A DNA stretch of 64,000 nt from Planococcus wigleyi (GCF_014836985.1 NZ_JACSPU010000007.1:45838-109837), one strand, 5' to 3'; shown: positions 17,595 to 27,475, counted from the stretch's first letter. Notes: a model not told the origin generated them from the sequence alone. Numbers and translations are program-made.

Positions 17595-20576
17595 TTAAGC
17601 CGCGTCGTCTTCAGCGGGCTCTTCGGGTTCTTCCGGTTCGTCTGGAGCAGGCTCTTCTTCAACAGGCTCTTCAGGTTCTTCTTCCGGAGGAGCTTCTTCC
17701 TCTTCTTCAGCAGGAGGTGTTTCAACTTCCTCTTCAGCAGGTGCTTCTTCTTCCGCTTCCGGTTCTTTTTCTTCCGGCGGCGGTGTTGGTTTCGGTTCTG
17801 GCTTCGGTTCAGGTTTCGGCTTCGGTGCCGCTATGCTGACACTGCTTGAAGCTGCCGATTGCTTGCCTGTAATATCTACGGCCACTACTGTATAACTTCC
17901 GGCTCCTGAAGCAGAATAGGAATTTCCTTTCGCTTCAGAAATTGAGGCCACACGGGAACCGCCTTTGTAGACACGATATCCTACCACGTCATTGGAAGGA
18001 GAATCGGTCCAAGTAATCGTATTGCCATTGATGGCCGCTTTGACGCCTGCAGGAGCTGCGCCGTCAGCTTTGAATGCAGCGCCTGAAACAACAGAAGAAA
18101 ACTTCGAATTGCCAGGGAACAGCTTGCTGGCGTCTCCGCCGAACGGTGCCATCATGCGGTCGATGTATTTCTGCGACACGCCGATGCCTCCGCCAGAAAC
18201 AAATTCACTTGGCGTGCTTGATAAGGCAGCATAGCGTTTTCCATTGATCGAAGTAAATGAACCACTGGTTAAGCTATCGTCTTTTTCTGTTGGAACCATT
18301 GCTTTGGCATTGAATAAATCAGAACGGACAAGTCCCGCTTCTTGGCAGGCGCCGCCTGGAGCAAGTCCGGAGATTCCGCAGAATGACTTCGTCACGACGC
18401 CTTCGGGCTGTTTGAACTTCTCGGCTGTACCGACCAGTTCTGGCTTGACATCATAACTGGCATTCATCAAACGCGCCCACAATTGATTGACACGCAGAGA
18501 AGCCGGCAAATCGCGGTTTTCAAACTGTGACAAAGTGAATTTTTCAGAATCATAGCCGAGCCAGACGCCCATGGTTATATTCGGGTTATAGCCGACCAAC
18601 CACACGTCTTTTGTGCTCTGGGTTGTTCCTGTTTTACCAGCGAAATCGGCATTGAATTTCAATAAACCATTTGCCCGTTTCGCTGTTCCGCGATCGGTCT
18701 TGAAGACATCGCGCAACATATCCGTCAACACGTAAGCAGTTGGAGGCGTGAATACTTCTGCCGGCTCCACTTTATGTTCGTAGATGACATTGCCTTCAGC
18801 GTCTTCGATTTTGTCGATCATCGTCGTTTGAACATATTGGCCATTGTTTCCGACCATTGCATATCCATTGGTGATTTCTTCTACAGATGCTTCAATTCCT
18901 CCGCCAAGGGCAGAAGAGTAGTTATCGTTTTCCGCTTTTTCAACACGCGTAAATCCAGCGTTCATCATGTACTGGATCGGCATTTGCTGTTGAATTTGAG
19001 CAAATAAACGAAGAGTGGGTAAGTTTTGGGATTGCGCCAATGCATCGCGTGCCGGCATAATCCCCTGTTCACTTGTAGCAATAAAGTTTGCAGGTCTCCA
19101 CATTGTACTGCCGTCCATATGTTCGAATTTCACATCGACCAACGGTGAGCCGGCACCAATCTGTCCCAATTCGATAGCAGGGCCGTAAACCAATAGAGGT
19201 TTTACGGTAGACCCCATTGATCGGTACGCTGATGTGGCGTGATTCAGGTTTTCGACATCATGGTCACGCCCCCCAACAAAGCTAAGGATGCGTCCAGTGG
19301 CATTTTCAATCATGATGCTGCCGACTTGAACTGGGAATTGTTTATCAACAACTTCTCCTTCATCGTTTGTTCCTTTGCCACCAACGGTCGTGCCATATGA
19401 TGGATACGACTTTTGAGCTTCTTCCTGTGCCAGATAAAGATCTTTGTCGATGGTCGAATGAATCCGGTAGCCGTTTGAACGGACTGCCCGGTCTGCAAGA
19501 ATTGCATACTCTTCGTAAAGCTTATCGTTTTCTGTAAGTGTGGCAGGATCAATGCCGTCTTTTTCAGCTAAAACATCCATAAGAATGCGGGAAGCCCGTT
19601 TTTCAATTTCCACTGTAACGAAGGGGAACTCGGAATAAGATCGCGATTCGTTCTGGCGGAAATCGGATACGATATCGTAAGCGATGGCTTCATCGTATTC
19701 CTGCTGGGTAATGTATTCAGTCTCTTTCATTCTATAAAGCACCGTTTTCATCCGGTCAAGACCGGGCTGTAATCCAACTTCATCTTTTAAATCCCCGCCT
19801 TCAATATACGGAGTATAACTATACGGGGCTTTTGGAATGCCGGCAATGAATGCCGCTTGTGGAAGGTTCAGATCACTCGCCGGCACATTGAATATCCCTT
19901 TTGCTGCCGTTTCAATACCGGCAATATGGGCACCAGAAGAAATTCGGCCATAAGGAATGATATTCAAGTAGGCTTCCATAATCTCGTTTTTTGTCATGAA
20001 TTTTTCCAGGCGCATAGCCAAAAGGATTTCTTTCGCTTTTCGCTCATAGGAAACTTCATTGGTCAAAATCTGATTTTTGATCAACTGCTGTGTCAGCGTT
20101 GAACCGCCTGTCTGGCTGTCTGAATTTGATACATCCTGGAACAGGCCTCGGAGAATCGCTTTTGGCACGATTCCTTCATGCTCGAGAAAGTATTCATCTT
20201 CAGTAGCGAGAACGGCATCTTTGGCGTAGGTTGACACTTTATCCAATGTCGTAACTTCACGCTCCAAATCTGTCTGCAGCTTTCCAAGGTATACATCATT
20301 GTCGAAATACAGTTCTGATGTTTCTTCAAAACTGTAGATTTCGCCACGCATTTCATCCGGGGTCCGCAGTTTCTCTTCATCCACCAGCGAAGCAAAATAG
20401 CCGGCTCCAACTGACGCTGCGAAGACTCCGCCTGTAACCAGGACAATCGCCAGAATCAATGCCAGGTTCCATATGACTCCTGACGTAATGCTCAGTCGCT
20501 TAAACCATTTGGTTGAAGCCCATCTATCGGTTGTTTCCTCGGCTTTTTTCGTCCAATATTTTATTTTATCACGCAC
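17595..20576 (-). CDS. Class A penicillin-binding protein (transglycosylase/transpeptidase)
   Basis: A 993-residue bifunctional cell-wall enzyme. Order: short cytosolic part, one membrane segment (about 33-58), glycosyltransferase family 51 domain with Glu126 in ATEDEYFLEHEG and GGSTLTQQLIKN, transpeptidase domain with SxxK in GSTVKP (about 455), SQN (about 511) and KTGTT (about 648), a fibronectin-III-like module (about 820-905), and an extremely acidic Glu/Pro tail to the end. It polymerises and cross-links peptidoglycan outside the membrane. GTG start behind AGGAGGG. PBP1A-like by domain plan, but which Bacillus paralogue it corresponds to is uncertain, so no symbol is given. Confidence 0.92.
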   Translation of the reverse strand: MRDKIKYWTKKAEETTDRWASTKWFKRLSITSGVIWNLALILAIVLVTGGVFAASVGAGYFASLVDEEKLRTPDEMRGEIYSFEETSELYFDNDVYLGKLQTDLEREVTTLDKVSTYAKDAVLATEDEYFLEHEGIVPKAILRGLFQDVSNSDSQTGGSTLTQQLIKNQILTNEVSYERKAKEILLAMRLEKFMTKNEIMEAYLNIIPYGRISSGAHIAGIETAAKGIFNVPASDLNLPQAAFIAGIPKAPYSYTPYIEGGDLKDEVGLQPGLDRMKTVLYRMKETEYITQQEYDEAIAYDIVSDFRQNESRSYSEFPFVTVEIEKRASRILMDVLAEKDGIDPATLTENDKLYEEYAILADRAVRSNGYRIHSTIDKDLYLAQEEAQKSYPSYGTTVGGKGTNDEGEVVDKQFPVQVGSIMIENATGRILSFVGGRDHDVENLNHATSAYRSMGSTVKPLLVYGPAIELGQIGAGSPLVDVKFEHMDGSTMWRPANFIATSEQGIMPARDALAQSQNLPTLRLFAQIQQQMPIQYMMNAGFTRVEKAENDNYSSALGGGIEASVEEITNGYAMVGNNGQYVQTTMIDKIEDAEGNVIYEHKVEPAEVFTPPTAYVLTDMLRDVFKTDRGTAKRANGLLKFNADFAGKTGTTQSTKDVWLVGYNPNITMGVWLGYDSEKFTLSQFENRDLPASLRVNQLWARLMNASYDVKPELVGTAEKFKQPEGVVTKSFCGISGLAPGGACQEAGLVRSDLFNAKAMVPTEKDDSLTSGSFTSINGKRYAALSSTPSEFVSGGGIGVSQKYIDRMMAPFGGDASKLFPGNSKFSSVVSGAAFKADGAAPAGVKAAINGNTITWTDSPSNDVVGYRVYKGGSRVASISEAKGNSYSASGAGSYTVVAVDITGKQSAASSSVSIAAPKPKPEPKPEPKPTPPPEEKEPEAEEEAPAEEEVETPPAEEEEEAPPEEEPEEPVEEEPAPDEPEEPEEPAEDDAA

Positions 20577-20637
20577 ATTATCGCCCTCCTAAAATCCATT
20601 ATATTATATCATATTCTCATAATTGCACCTAAACTTA

Positions 20638-20665
20638 TTGACAATGCCATATAATAAAGTAAACT
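20638..20665 (+). promoter_or_regulatory. Likely promoter of the tyrS leader
   Basis: Perfect -35 TTGACA (20638-20643), 16-nt spacer and TAAACT (20660-20665) as -10. The T-box leader begins just downstream. Confidence 0.5.
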
Positions 20666-20671
20666 ACTAGT

Positions 20672-20897
20672 ATATTTGATATTTTAAACGTTGAAGGGTC
20701 CGAAGTAGAGCATGTGATTTTGTCTAGAGAGCCGGTGGATGGTGCGAACCGGTCAAAACATATGATTCGAATTACAGGCCTGGAGTTTACGGAAGTGCCC
20801 CGTTCGGCACATGATGAGAGGGAGAATCTTTTCTCCAAGCTGGGTGGTACCGCGCAATTGCGTCCCTGCATGAATCGATCATGCAGGGGCTTTTTTA
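20672..20897 (+). ncRNA. Tyr T-box leader of tyrS
   Basis: A canonical T-box riboswitch. Stem I carries AGAGAGCCGGTGG and the paired GAACCGGT; a TAC Tyr codon at 20773-20775 sits in the probable specifier loop; the T-box GGGTGGTACCGCG is at 20842-20854; the terminator is a 10-bp stem (20864-20873 with 20879-20888) followed by six T. Uncharged tRNA-Tyr should bind and cause read-through into tyrS. Confidence 0.95.
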
Positions 20898-20934
20898 TGT
20901 GGTTTTTACGGTTCTCATCGCTTTAAAATTTTGA

Positions 20935-22212
<1,278 letters not shown>

Positions 22213-22224
22213 ACAATAACAATA

Positions 22225-22259
22225 AAAGGGCAGCCGGAGAAATTTCGGCTGCTCTTTTG
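22225..22259 (+). terminator. tyrS terminator
   Basis: Stem around AAAGGGCAGCCG and CGGCTGCTCTTTT with a short A/T loop, ending in TTTT. Confidence 0.82.
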
Positions 22260-22287
22260 CCGTTTAAAAGGAAAATGGAGGATGAAC

Positions 22288-22312
22288 GTTTAAACAGAAA
22301 TGCAGCGGGTAA
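22288..22312 (+). promoter_or_regulatory. Sigma-B-type promoter of the stress protein gene
   Basis: GTTTAA (22288-22293), 13-nt spacer, GGGTAA (22307-22312). It differs from the sigma-B consensus by one base and lies 54 nt before a general-stress-type gene. Confidence 0.72.
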
Positions 22313-22365
22313 GATGAGGAATGAACGGCGATTGACTTTACTAAAACTTCTGGGAGGCGATGGAA

Positions 22366-22947
22366 ATGTCAAGAGTAGTTGGATCATACGAAACGGAAAA
22401 CGAAGCCATTCGGGCAATTGAAGATTTACAACGGCAAGGCTATCGCAGTGAAGATATTTCCGTATTGAGCAAAGACAAAAAGGAAACAGAAAACATAACA
22501 GAAGAAACGGGGACGCATGCTGGGGAAGGCGCGGCGGCCGGTGCGATAACCGGTGGAGCTCTTGGTGGCCTCGGTGGCGTATTGGCTGGAATTGGCGCCT
22601 TGGCAATTCCGGGGATCGGCCCGATTGTAGCAGCCGGGCCGATAGCAGCTGGTCTAACGGGGGCAGCTGCAGGAGCTGGTGTAGGGGGCCTTGCAGGTGC
22701 CCTGATCGGACTTGGAATCCCGGACGAAGAAGCAGAAATGTACGAAACGCATTTTAATGAAGGAAAAATTTTGGTGCTGGTCGAAGAAAACGACAGTACG
22801 ATTCCGGACCGCAATGACCGTGACACTTTTATCGGTGAACGGGATCCGCTGATCGGGAATGAAAAGACGACAACCATAAGAGGCGATCAAAGCGAGTTGG
22901 ACAATGACCCGCTGCGCGGCAACCGCCGTGGCCAAGCTGGATTGTAA
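22366..22947 (+). CDS. General stress protein, YflT/GSP17M-type N terminus with glycine-zipper core
   Basis: A 193-residue protein. Residues 1-45 match the heat-induced stress protein YflT/GSP17M pattern (VVGSYETENEAIRAIEDL then GYRSEDISVLSKD). The middle is a Gly/Ala-rich hydrophobic stretch (about 55-115) that may enter a membrane, followed by an EAEMYETHFNEGKILVLVE strand motif and a charged tail. ATG 22366 gives an 8-nt gap to GGGAGG; an ATG 6 nt earlier is too close to it. The sigma-B-type promoter supports a stress role. Molecular function unknown. Confidence 0.82.
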   Translation: MSRVVGSYETENEAIRAIEDLQRQGYRSEDISVLSKDKKETENITEETGTHAGEGAAAGAITGGALGGLGGVLAGIGALAIPGIGPIVAAGPIAAGLTGAAAGAGVGGLAGALIGLGIPDEEAEMYETHFNEGKILVLVEENDSTIPDRNDRDTFIGERDPLIGNEKTTTIRGDQSELDNDPLRGNRRGQAGL

Positions 22948-22965
22948 AGATGATTCTAAATTGGA

Positions 22966-22995
22966 AAAAGCCATCCTGTTGGATGGCTTTTTTTG
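22966..22995 (+). terminator. Terminator of the stress protein gene
   Basis: AAAAGCCATCC/GGATGGCTTTT stem with TGTT loop and T run. Confidence 0.87.
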
Positions 22996-23031
22996 TTTGC
23001 CGAGTGATGGGAAAAACGTTGCACCTGGCAT

Positions 23032-23838
23032 CTAGACCTGTTTTTCTTTAATGAAGCGGGGGAGTTCCATGTCGGAAAACTCTTCGGGATGAATCAGTTT
23101 CCCCAGGCGGATAGCTCCTTCAATCAATCGAGGAGAAGGGCGGCAATATAGTTCTTCTTCCATAACGTGAATTTGGTCGATGGCTTTCATTTCATTCCAT
23201 CCCGGGCGTTTTTTGACGAGTTCCGGTTTGACTTTGGCAGTCAGGATGCCGACCCAAGCAAGCAATATATAATCAGGCTGACGGTTGAATACATCATTCC
23301 AATCGGTTTGGACATTGGCTGAATCGATATCATCGAAAACGTTGCGGGCGCCTGTTAGGCGGCTGATCTCGTTCAGCCAGTTGATGTTCCCTGGCGTGAA
23401 AACGGGTTTTGGCCACCATTCCCAATAGAGGGATGGCCGAGCTGTCGCTTTTTCGCCGCGTTTTTTGATGTCTTCGATAACCGATAAGTATTCAGAGTGG
23501 ACAGTGGTGGCATCGATTCCACAGGCATCGGCCACTTTTAACAGGTCCTGCCCGATTTCTTCCAGCGTTTGAGGATCCAGTACGAGATGCGGTATCTTTC
23601 GCCGGACCAGTTCGTCAACATTCTTTTCCATTCCGGGCACGCTCAGCGAAGCCAGAACCAAGTCGGGCTTTAAGGCTTCGAGTTCATCCATACGGATTGA
23701 TAAATCTGGCCCAAGCCGAGGCAATGCCGTAATTTCTTTTGGCCAATCTGAATAATCATCAATGCCGACCAATAAATGTTCCGCATTTAAAAATGCCAAT
23801 AATTCTGTATTGCTCGGGCAAATTGAAATAATTCGCAT
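23032..23838 (-). CDS. Cobalamin/siderophore-type substrate-binding protein without signal peptide
   Basis: A 268-residue BtuF/FhuD-type (class III) binding fold: start MRIISICPSNTELLAFLN, PDLVLAS, long connecting helix, then GARNVFDD and a C-terminal half with PDYILLAW. Homologues in ABC importers carry a signal peptide or lipobox; none is visible here and the protein begins directly with the first strand. ATG 23838 is backed by GGAGG. No permease or ATPase gene is adjacent. It may bind cobalamin or another corrinoid in the cytosol; ligand not proven. Confidence 0.75.
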   Translation of the reverse strand: MRIISICPSNTELLAFLNAEHLLVGIDDYSDWPKEITALPRLGPDLSIRMDELEALKPDLVLASLSVPGMEKNVDELVRRKIPHLVLDPQTLEEIGQDLLKVADACGIDATTVHSEYLSVIEDIKKRGEKATARPSLYWEWWPKPVFTPGNINWLNEISRLTGARNVFDDIDSANVQTDWNDVFNRQPDYILLAWVGILTAKVKPELVKKRPGWNEMKAIDQIHVMEEELYCRPSPRLIEGAIRLGKLIHPEEFSDMELPRFIKEKQV

Positions 23839-24154
23839 CCAGCTCCACCTCCATTTTTTATTAGTTTACCATGCTATCGAAATTTTTTTGTTCTGAATTG
23901 TTGAAATGGGCAAAACCAAGTATGATGGTTAAGAGATACAACTGATGGATTCTGGCCAATTAACTTGATTGTCGACTTACAGTCAGGTGAAGAAGGATTC
24001 AATTTCCGCTTATTTGGGTAAGCATAGGAAGGTAAACAATTGAAGGACCGTCTGATTGGGATTTATTGAATTGAAATTATAAGCGAGAGTGGGGTGAGGC
24101 TATTGTTCGGATTTGCAGGATATCCAATCATGCAGCCGTCGCAATAGCTGGTAA
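23839..24154. other. Intergenic region with a possible short leader ORF
   Basis: No gene-length frame. Near its right end, GGGGTGAGG (24091-24099) is followed by TTG 24103 and a 14-codon frame ending at TAG 24147, eight bases before the next ATG. This may be a leader peptide or chance. No clear sigma-B or strong sigma-A promoter was found. Confidence 0.4.
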
Positions 24155-24997
24155 ATGTTGAAAGACCAAAACTTGTTTGAGTACTTAAGCGCACGAACCT
24201 GGAAAATGACAGAAGACTGGTATGACTCCTTGGATAAAAATAAAGCAGGAGTGTACGGGACAAATGATCCGGATAAAGTGACCTTGCTGAAAGAGCAGAA
24301 CCACGAATTTCATCTTCGTTTTTGTGCCATGTTCCAGCAGGGGGAACGTGATTTTATGTCAGATTTTCAGGATTGGATCGAAACAATCGCCAAAGATGAA
24401 GCTCATCTTGATACGCCGATTGTGGAAGTCATCGGAGAGTTTTTCCGTACTCAGCAACAATACCTGGAAGAAATCGGTGCTTATGCCTTAGCCCATAAAG
24501 AAGAAATCAGCCACGAAACACTGATGGATTGGACCACGGCCGTCGTTCAAACCATCAGTAAAGTGATTGTGGAATTTACGGATAAAAATTCGAAAGCTGC
24601 TGAAAAGCGGATGAACTCCCAGCAGCAGATGATTGTAGAAATGAGTGCCCCCGTCATTCTGCTGGCTAAAAAGACAGGCATGCTGCCATTGATTGGTGAA
24701 ATCACTCCTCATCGTGCAGAAATCATGTTTGAAAAAGCACTGGCGCAAAGTTCCAAGCACAACTTGGAAAAACTGTTCATCGATTTGTCCGGCGTGCCGC
24801 TCATCGATACGATGGTTGCCCAGCAGGTTTTTCAATTGATCAAAGGCCTTGAAATCATCGGCGTCCAAGTTGCATTGTCGGGTATTAGTCCGGTCATCGC
24901 ACAAACTGCTGTACAATTAGGCATTAAATTTATCGACATTGAAGTTTATAACACGCTCGCACAAGCTTTGAAACAAAATAGAGTTCATTTAGTTTAA
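24155..24997 (+). CDS. RsbR-like stressosome protein with C-terminal STAS domain
   Basis: A 280-residue protein: N-terminal non-haem-globin-like sensor domain (about 1-150), linker helix, and STAS domain (about 160-280). The two Thr residues that RsbT phosphorylates in RsbRA have counterparts here: T219 in LIDTMVAQQV and T251 in SPVIAQTAVQLG. It should sit in the stressosome that controls sigma-B. Closest in size and sequence flavour to RsbRD (YqhA). It has a poor ribosome site and a stop immediately upstream, so the ATG (or the adjacent TTG) is the likely start. A lone gene, not in an rsb operon. Confidence 0.86.
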   Translation: MLKDQNLFEYLSARTWKMTEDWYDSLDKNKAGVYGTNDPDKVTLLKEQNHEFHLRFCAMFQQGERDFMSDFQDWIETIAKDEAHLDTPIVEVIGEFFRTQQQYLEEIGAYALAHKEEISHETLMDWTTAVVQTISKVIVEFTDKNSKAAEKRMNSQQQMIVEMSAPVILLAKKTGMLPLIGEITPHRAEIMFEKALAQSSKHNLEKLFIDLSGVPLIDTMVAQQVFQLIKGLEIIGVQVALSGISPVIAQTAVQLGIKFIDIEVYNTLAQALKQNRVHLV

Positions 24998-25006
24998 TAA
25001 AGTACG

Positions 25007-25044
25007 AAATCCCTGTGTCCTGTAGAGGTCTCGGGGATTTTTTT
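25007..25044 (+). terminator. Terminator of the RsbR-like gene
   Basis: AAATCCC (25007-25013) pairs with GGGATTT (25034-25040), with a T run after. Confidence 0.75.
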
Positions 25045-25060
25045 ATGTGGTCTGGCTGAT

Positions 25061-25176
25061 TGTTTGCAGAAACGGGATGTTTGTTTGCGGAATGGGAGGG
25101 GTTATTTGCGGAATTGCCATGGTTGTTTGCAGAATAAACAAATTGTTTGCAGACAATCGGAGTTTGTTTGCAGAAT
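25061..25176. repeat. Six copies of a 21-nt periodic repeat, core TGTTTGCRGAA
   Basis: The core TGTTTGC(A/G)GA(A/C) begins at 25061, 25082, 25103 (as TATTTGC), 25124, 25144 and 25165, so spacing is 21, 21, 21, 20, 21. The bases between cores differ, so it is not a plain minisatellite. It lies between the RsbR terminator and the rpsD terminator, in non-coding DNA. Two helical turns per unit would place all cores on one face. No known function recognised. Confidence 0.85.
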
Positions 25177-25223
25177 CCTAAAATTTCAAACGACGGCGTT
25201 TAAAAGGTCTCATCAGCATAAAG

Positions 25224-25268
25224 AAAAACCCCCAAATCCTTGAATTAACAAGGAATTGAGGGTTTTCA
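25224..25268. terminator. rpsD terminator
   Basis: On the minus strand: AAAACCCTCAA pairs with TTGGGGGTTTT around an inner CCTTG/CAAGG stem, followed by T run. Confidence 0.83.
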
Positions 25269-25294
25269 TCACTCTGCTCAGGAAAAAGTTTTCC

Positions 25295-25897
25295 TTAACG
25301 TGAGTAGTACTCAACGATCAATTGTTCGTTGATTTCAGCAGACAATTCGCTGCGCTCTGGAAGGCGTACGAATGTTCCTGTTTTGCTATCAGTATCGATA
25401 GTTACGTATTCAGGAACGAAGTTGCTTACTTCGATTGCTTCGTTTACTACATCAAGGTTGCTTGATTTTTCGCGGAAAGCAATTGTTTGTCCTGGTTTCA
25501 CGCTGAATGACGGAATGTCAACGCGTTTGCCATCAACAAGGATGTGGCCGTGGTTTACAAGCTGGCGAGCTTGGCGACGAGTGCGCGCAAGACCCAAACG
25601 GTAAACTACGTTGTCAAGGCGAGCTTCAAGAAGGATCATGAAGTTTTCACCGTGCTTACCAGGCATTTTGCCGGCTTTGTTGAACAAAGTTTTGAACTGA
25701 CGTTCGTTAACTCCGTACATGAAGCGTAGTTTTTGTTTTTCTTGTAGTTGCAAACCGTATTCAGAAACTTTTCTGCGTTGGTTAGCACCGTGTTGACCTG
25801 GTGCGTAAGGGCGTTTTTCTAATTCTTTACCTGTGCCTGTAAGAGAAATTCCCAAACGGCGTGACAGTTTCCATGATGGACCTGTATAACGAGACAT
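25295..25897 (-). CDS. rpsD: 30S ribosomal protein S4
   Basis: A 200-residue primary 16S rRNA-binding protein with start [18 protein letters not shown], the basic N-terminal part and S4 domain (about 92-155, [21 protein letters not shown]). As in Bacillus it is a single gene away from the main ribosomal operons and is expected to regulate itself through its leader. SD GGAGGAG precedes ATG. No Cys zinc motif (the zinc-free form). Confidence 0.98.
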   Translation of the reverse strand: MSRYTGPSWKLSRRLGISLTGTGKELEKRPYAPGQHGANQRRKVSEYGLQLQEKQKLRFMYGVNERQFKTLFNKAGKMPGKHGENFMILLEARLDNVVYRLGLARTRRQARQLVNHGHILVDGKRVDIPSFSVKPGQTIAFREKSSNLDVVNEAIEVSNFVPEYVTIDTDSKTGTFVRLPERSELSAEINEQLIVEYYSR

Positions 25898-26076
25898 ATA
25901 AGTCTCCTCCTCTGTTTTTGGTTTTTAGAGTAAAATAAAAACCAGATGCATTCATGCTGCAAGCCATTTTATATTCTTGTACCTTCGCTCAGCAGCCAAA
26001 GAGTTACACGATACACCTGCAATGAGGAATAAAATGGACGAACACGCACATACAACTGCTGCGATTATTTTACACA
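25898..26076 (-). ncRNA. Probable S4 autoregulatory leader
   Basis: About 180 nt of leader from the promoter below to the rpsD start, ending in GGAGGAG. In B. subtilis rpsD has a leader of this size bound by S4. Segments such as GGCTGCTGAGCGAAGG and GCAGCATGAATGC suggest paired regions, but I could not fold the full structure by eye. Confidence 0.55.
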
Positions 26077-26082
26077 AAGCAT

Positions 26083-26112
26083 AGTATAACCGATTTTCGC
26101 TCTTTAAGTCAA
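26083..26112 (-). promoter_or_regulatory. rpsD promoter
   Basis: Minus strand: -35 TTGACT (26107-26112), 18-nt spacer, -10 TATACT (26083-26088). A strong match, fitting a ribosomal gene. Confidence 0.75.
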
Positions 26113-26188
26113 CAGAGAGCTCTAGAACATTTAAAAGCAACAGCTTCCTTTTTTTGATTGTTCAAGGTAGAATGAAATTAAGTATGAA

Positions 26189-26202
26189 TGTAAGCGCTTT
26201 CT
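26189..26202 (+). promoter_or_regulatory. cre site before the methionine gamma-lyase gene
   Basis: TGTAAGCGCTTTCT fits TGWAARCGYTWNCW at every position. It lies 25-38 nt before the start codon, where bound CcpA would block transcription. Confidence 0.75.
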
Positions 26203-26226
26203 ATTTTAGTTAAGGGGTGGGTATTT

Positions 26227-27435
26227 ATGAGAAATAAAGAGATGAACATGGAGACGGCTGTGATCCACAAAGGATACAACAGCTCCGAACATCACGACAG
26301 TCTGGTGACACCGCTTTATCAGACCTCGACATATTCTTTTGCCAATGCGCAAGAAGGGGAAGACCGATTTGCCGGAAACAGTGAAGGCAATATATATTCG
26401 CGTCTCGGCAATCCGACGGTCCGGGTATTGGAAGAGCGGATGGCGGAAATTGAAGGGGGCCAAGGGGCGTTGGCTTTTGGTTCTGGAATGGCCGCAGTAA
26501 GCGCCACATTGATCTATTTGACAAAAGCGGGCGATCACGTGCTTTGCTCGAGAGGGATTTATGGCTGCACGTTCGGATTGCTTGAGATTATGGAAGAGAA
26601 ATATGGCATTACGCATGATTTGGTGTCAATGACGACGGAACAGGAAGTGGAGCAAGCGATTAAGCCGGAAACAGTCTGCATCTATGTGGAGACACCGATC
26701 AATCCAACGATGGAACTGGTCAACTTGCAAGCCGTAATGGCAGTGGCGAAAAAGCATAATCTCCGTGTGGTTGTAGACAACACATTCAGTTCGCCTTATT
26801 TGCAGAATCCACTGCGGATGGGAGCTGATTTTGTTTTGCATAGTGCCACCAAATACTTGAACGGCCATGGGGATGTGGTTGGCGGCGTTTTGGTGGGGCG
26901 TGATGCAGATGAAATGCAGCATGTCCGGATGACCGTGCAGAAGGATATTGGCGGCATCATGTCGCCTTTTGACGCCTGGCTGCTGCTTCGCGGGCTGAAA
27001 ACGCTTCACGTACGGATGGACCGTCACGTCGCAAATGCTCAGAAAGTGCTGGAATTTTTAAAGCAGCAGGAACTGGTGAAAAAGATTTACTATCCATTTG
27101 ACGTTCAGCATCCACAGTACGAAATTGCCAAGCAGCAAATGAGGCAGGGCGGCGGATTGATTTCTTTTGAAATTGAAGGCGGCAAAAAACAGGCACAACA
27201 ATTTCTGGATTCGCTGTCCCTCATCAAAATTGCTGTCAGCTTGGGTGATGCCGAGACACTGATCCAGCATCCGGCTACCATGACCCATGCCGTTGTACCC
27301 CAGGAAAACAGAGAAGCGATGGGCATCAGTGACTCCTTGCTGCGGCTGTCAGTGGGGCTTGAGCATACGGATGATTTGGTCGCTGACCTCAACCATGCGT
27401 TCGAACAGGTGAAACCAAAACTTCAGGAAATCTAA
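26227..27435 (+). CDS. Methionine gamma-lyase-type PLP enzyme
   Basis: A 402-residue Cys/Met-metabolism PLP enzyme. PLP lysine K209 in SATKYLNGHGD, D184 in VVVDNTFSSP, and Cys114 in IYGCTFG. A Cys at that place (C116 of Pseudomonas enzyme) marks methionine gamma-lyase, where cystathionine lyases and synthases usually have Gly. Reaction: L-Met to methanethiol, 2-oxobutyrate and ammonia. SD GGGGTGG precedes ATG 26227; ATG codons at residues 6 and 8 are alternatives. A strong cre lies just upstream. Cystathionine gamma-lyase activity remains possible. Confidence 0.85.
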   Translation: MRNKEMNMETAVIHKGYNSSEHHDSLVTPLYQTSTYSFANAQEGEDRFAGNSEGNIYSRLGNPTVRVLEERMAEIEGGQGALAFGSGMAAVSATLIYLTKAGDHVLCSRGIYGCTFGLLEIMEEKYGITHDLVSMTTEQEVEQAIKPETVCIYVETPINPTMELVNLQAVMAVAKKHNLRVVVDNTFSSPYLQNPLRMGADFVLHSATKYLNGHGDVVGGVLVGRDADEMQHVRMTVQKDIGGIMSPFDAWLLLRGLKTLHVRMDRHVANAQKVLEFLKQQELVKKIYYPFDVQHPQYEIAKQQMRQGGGLISFEIEGGKKQAQQFLDSLSLIKIAVSLGDAETLIQHPATMTHAVVPQENREAMGISDSLLRLSVGLEHTDDLVADLNHAFEQVKPKLQEI

Positions 27436-27439
27436 AAAA

Positions 27440-27475
27440 GACCCTGGACTCGACCATCGAGTCCAGGGTCTTCCT
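27440..27475. terminator. Bidirectional terminator
   Basis: 14-bp perfect stem (27440-27453 with 27457-27470), 3-nt loop, A run on the left; shared by convergent genes. Confidence 0.85.

Noticed and set aside
20650..20655. TATAAT six bases after TTGACA before tyrS as the -10
   Set aside because: Spacing of 6 nt is far too short; the TAAACT at 16 nt is preferred.
25061..25176. The 21-nt repeat as a CRISPR array
   Set aside because: Conserved core is only about 11 nt with about 10-nt gaps, far below CRISPR repeat and spacer sizes, and no cas genes are present.
25952..26140. Minus-strand 62-codon frame before rpsD
   Set aside because: It begins upstream of the strong rpsD promoter and spans the leader; Cys/Leu-rich low-quality protein without ribosome site.
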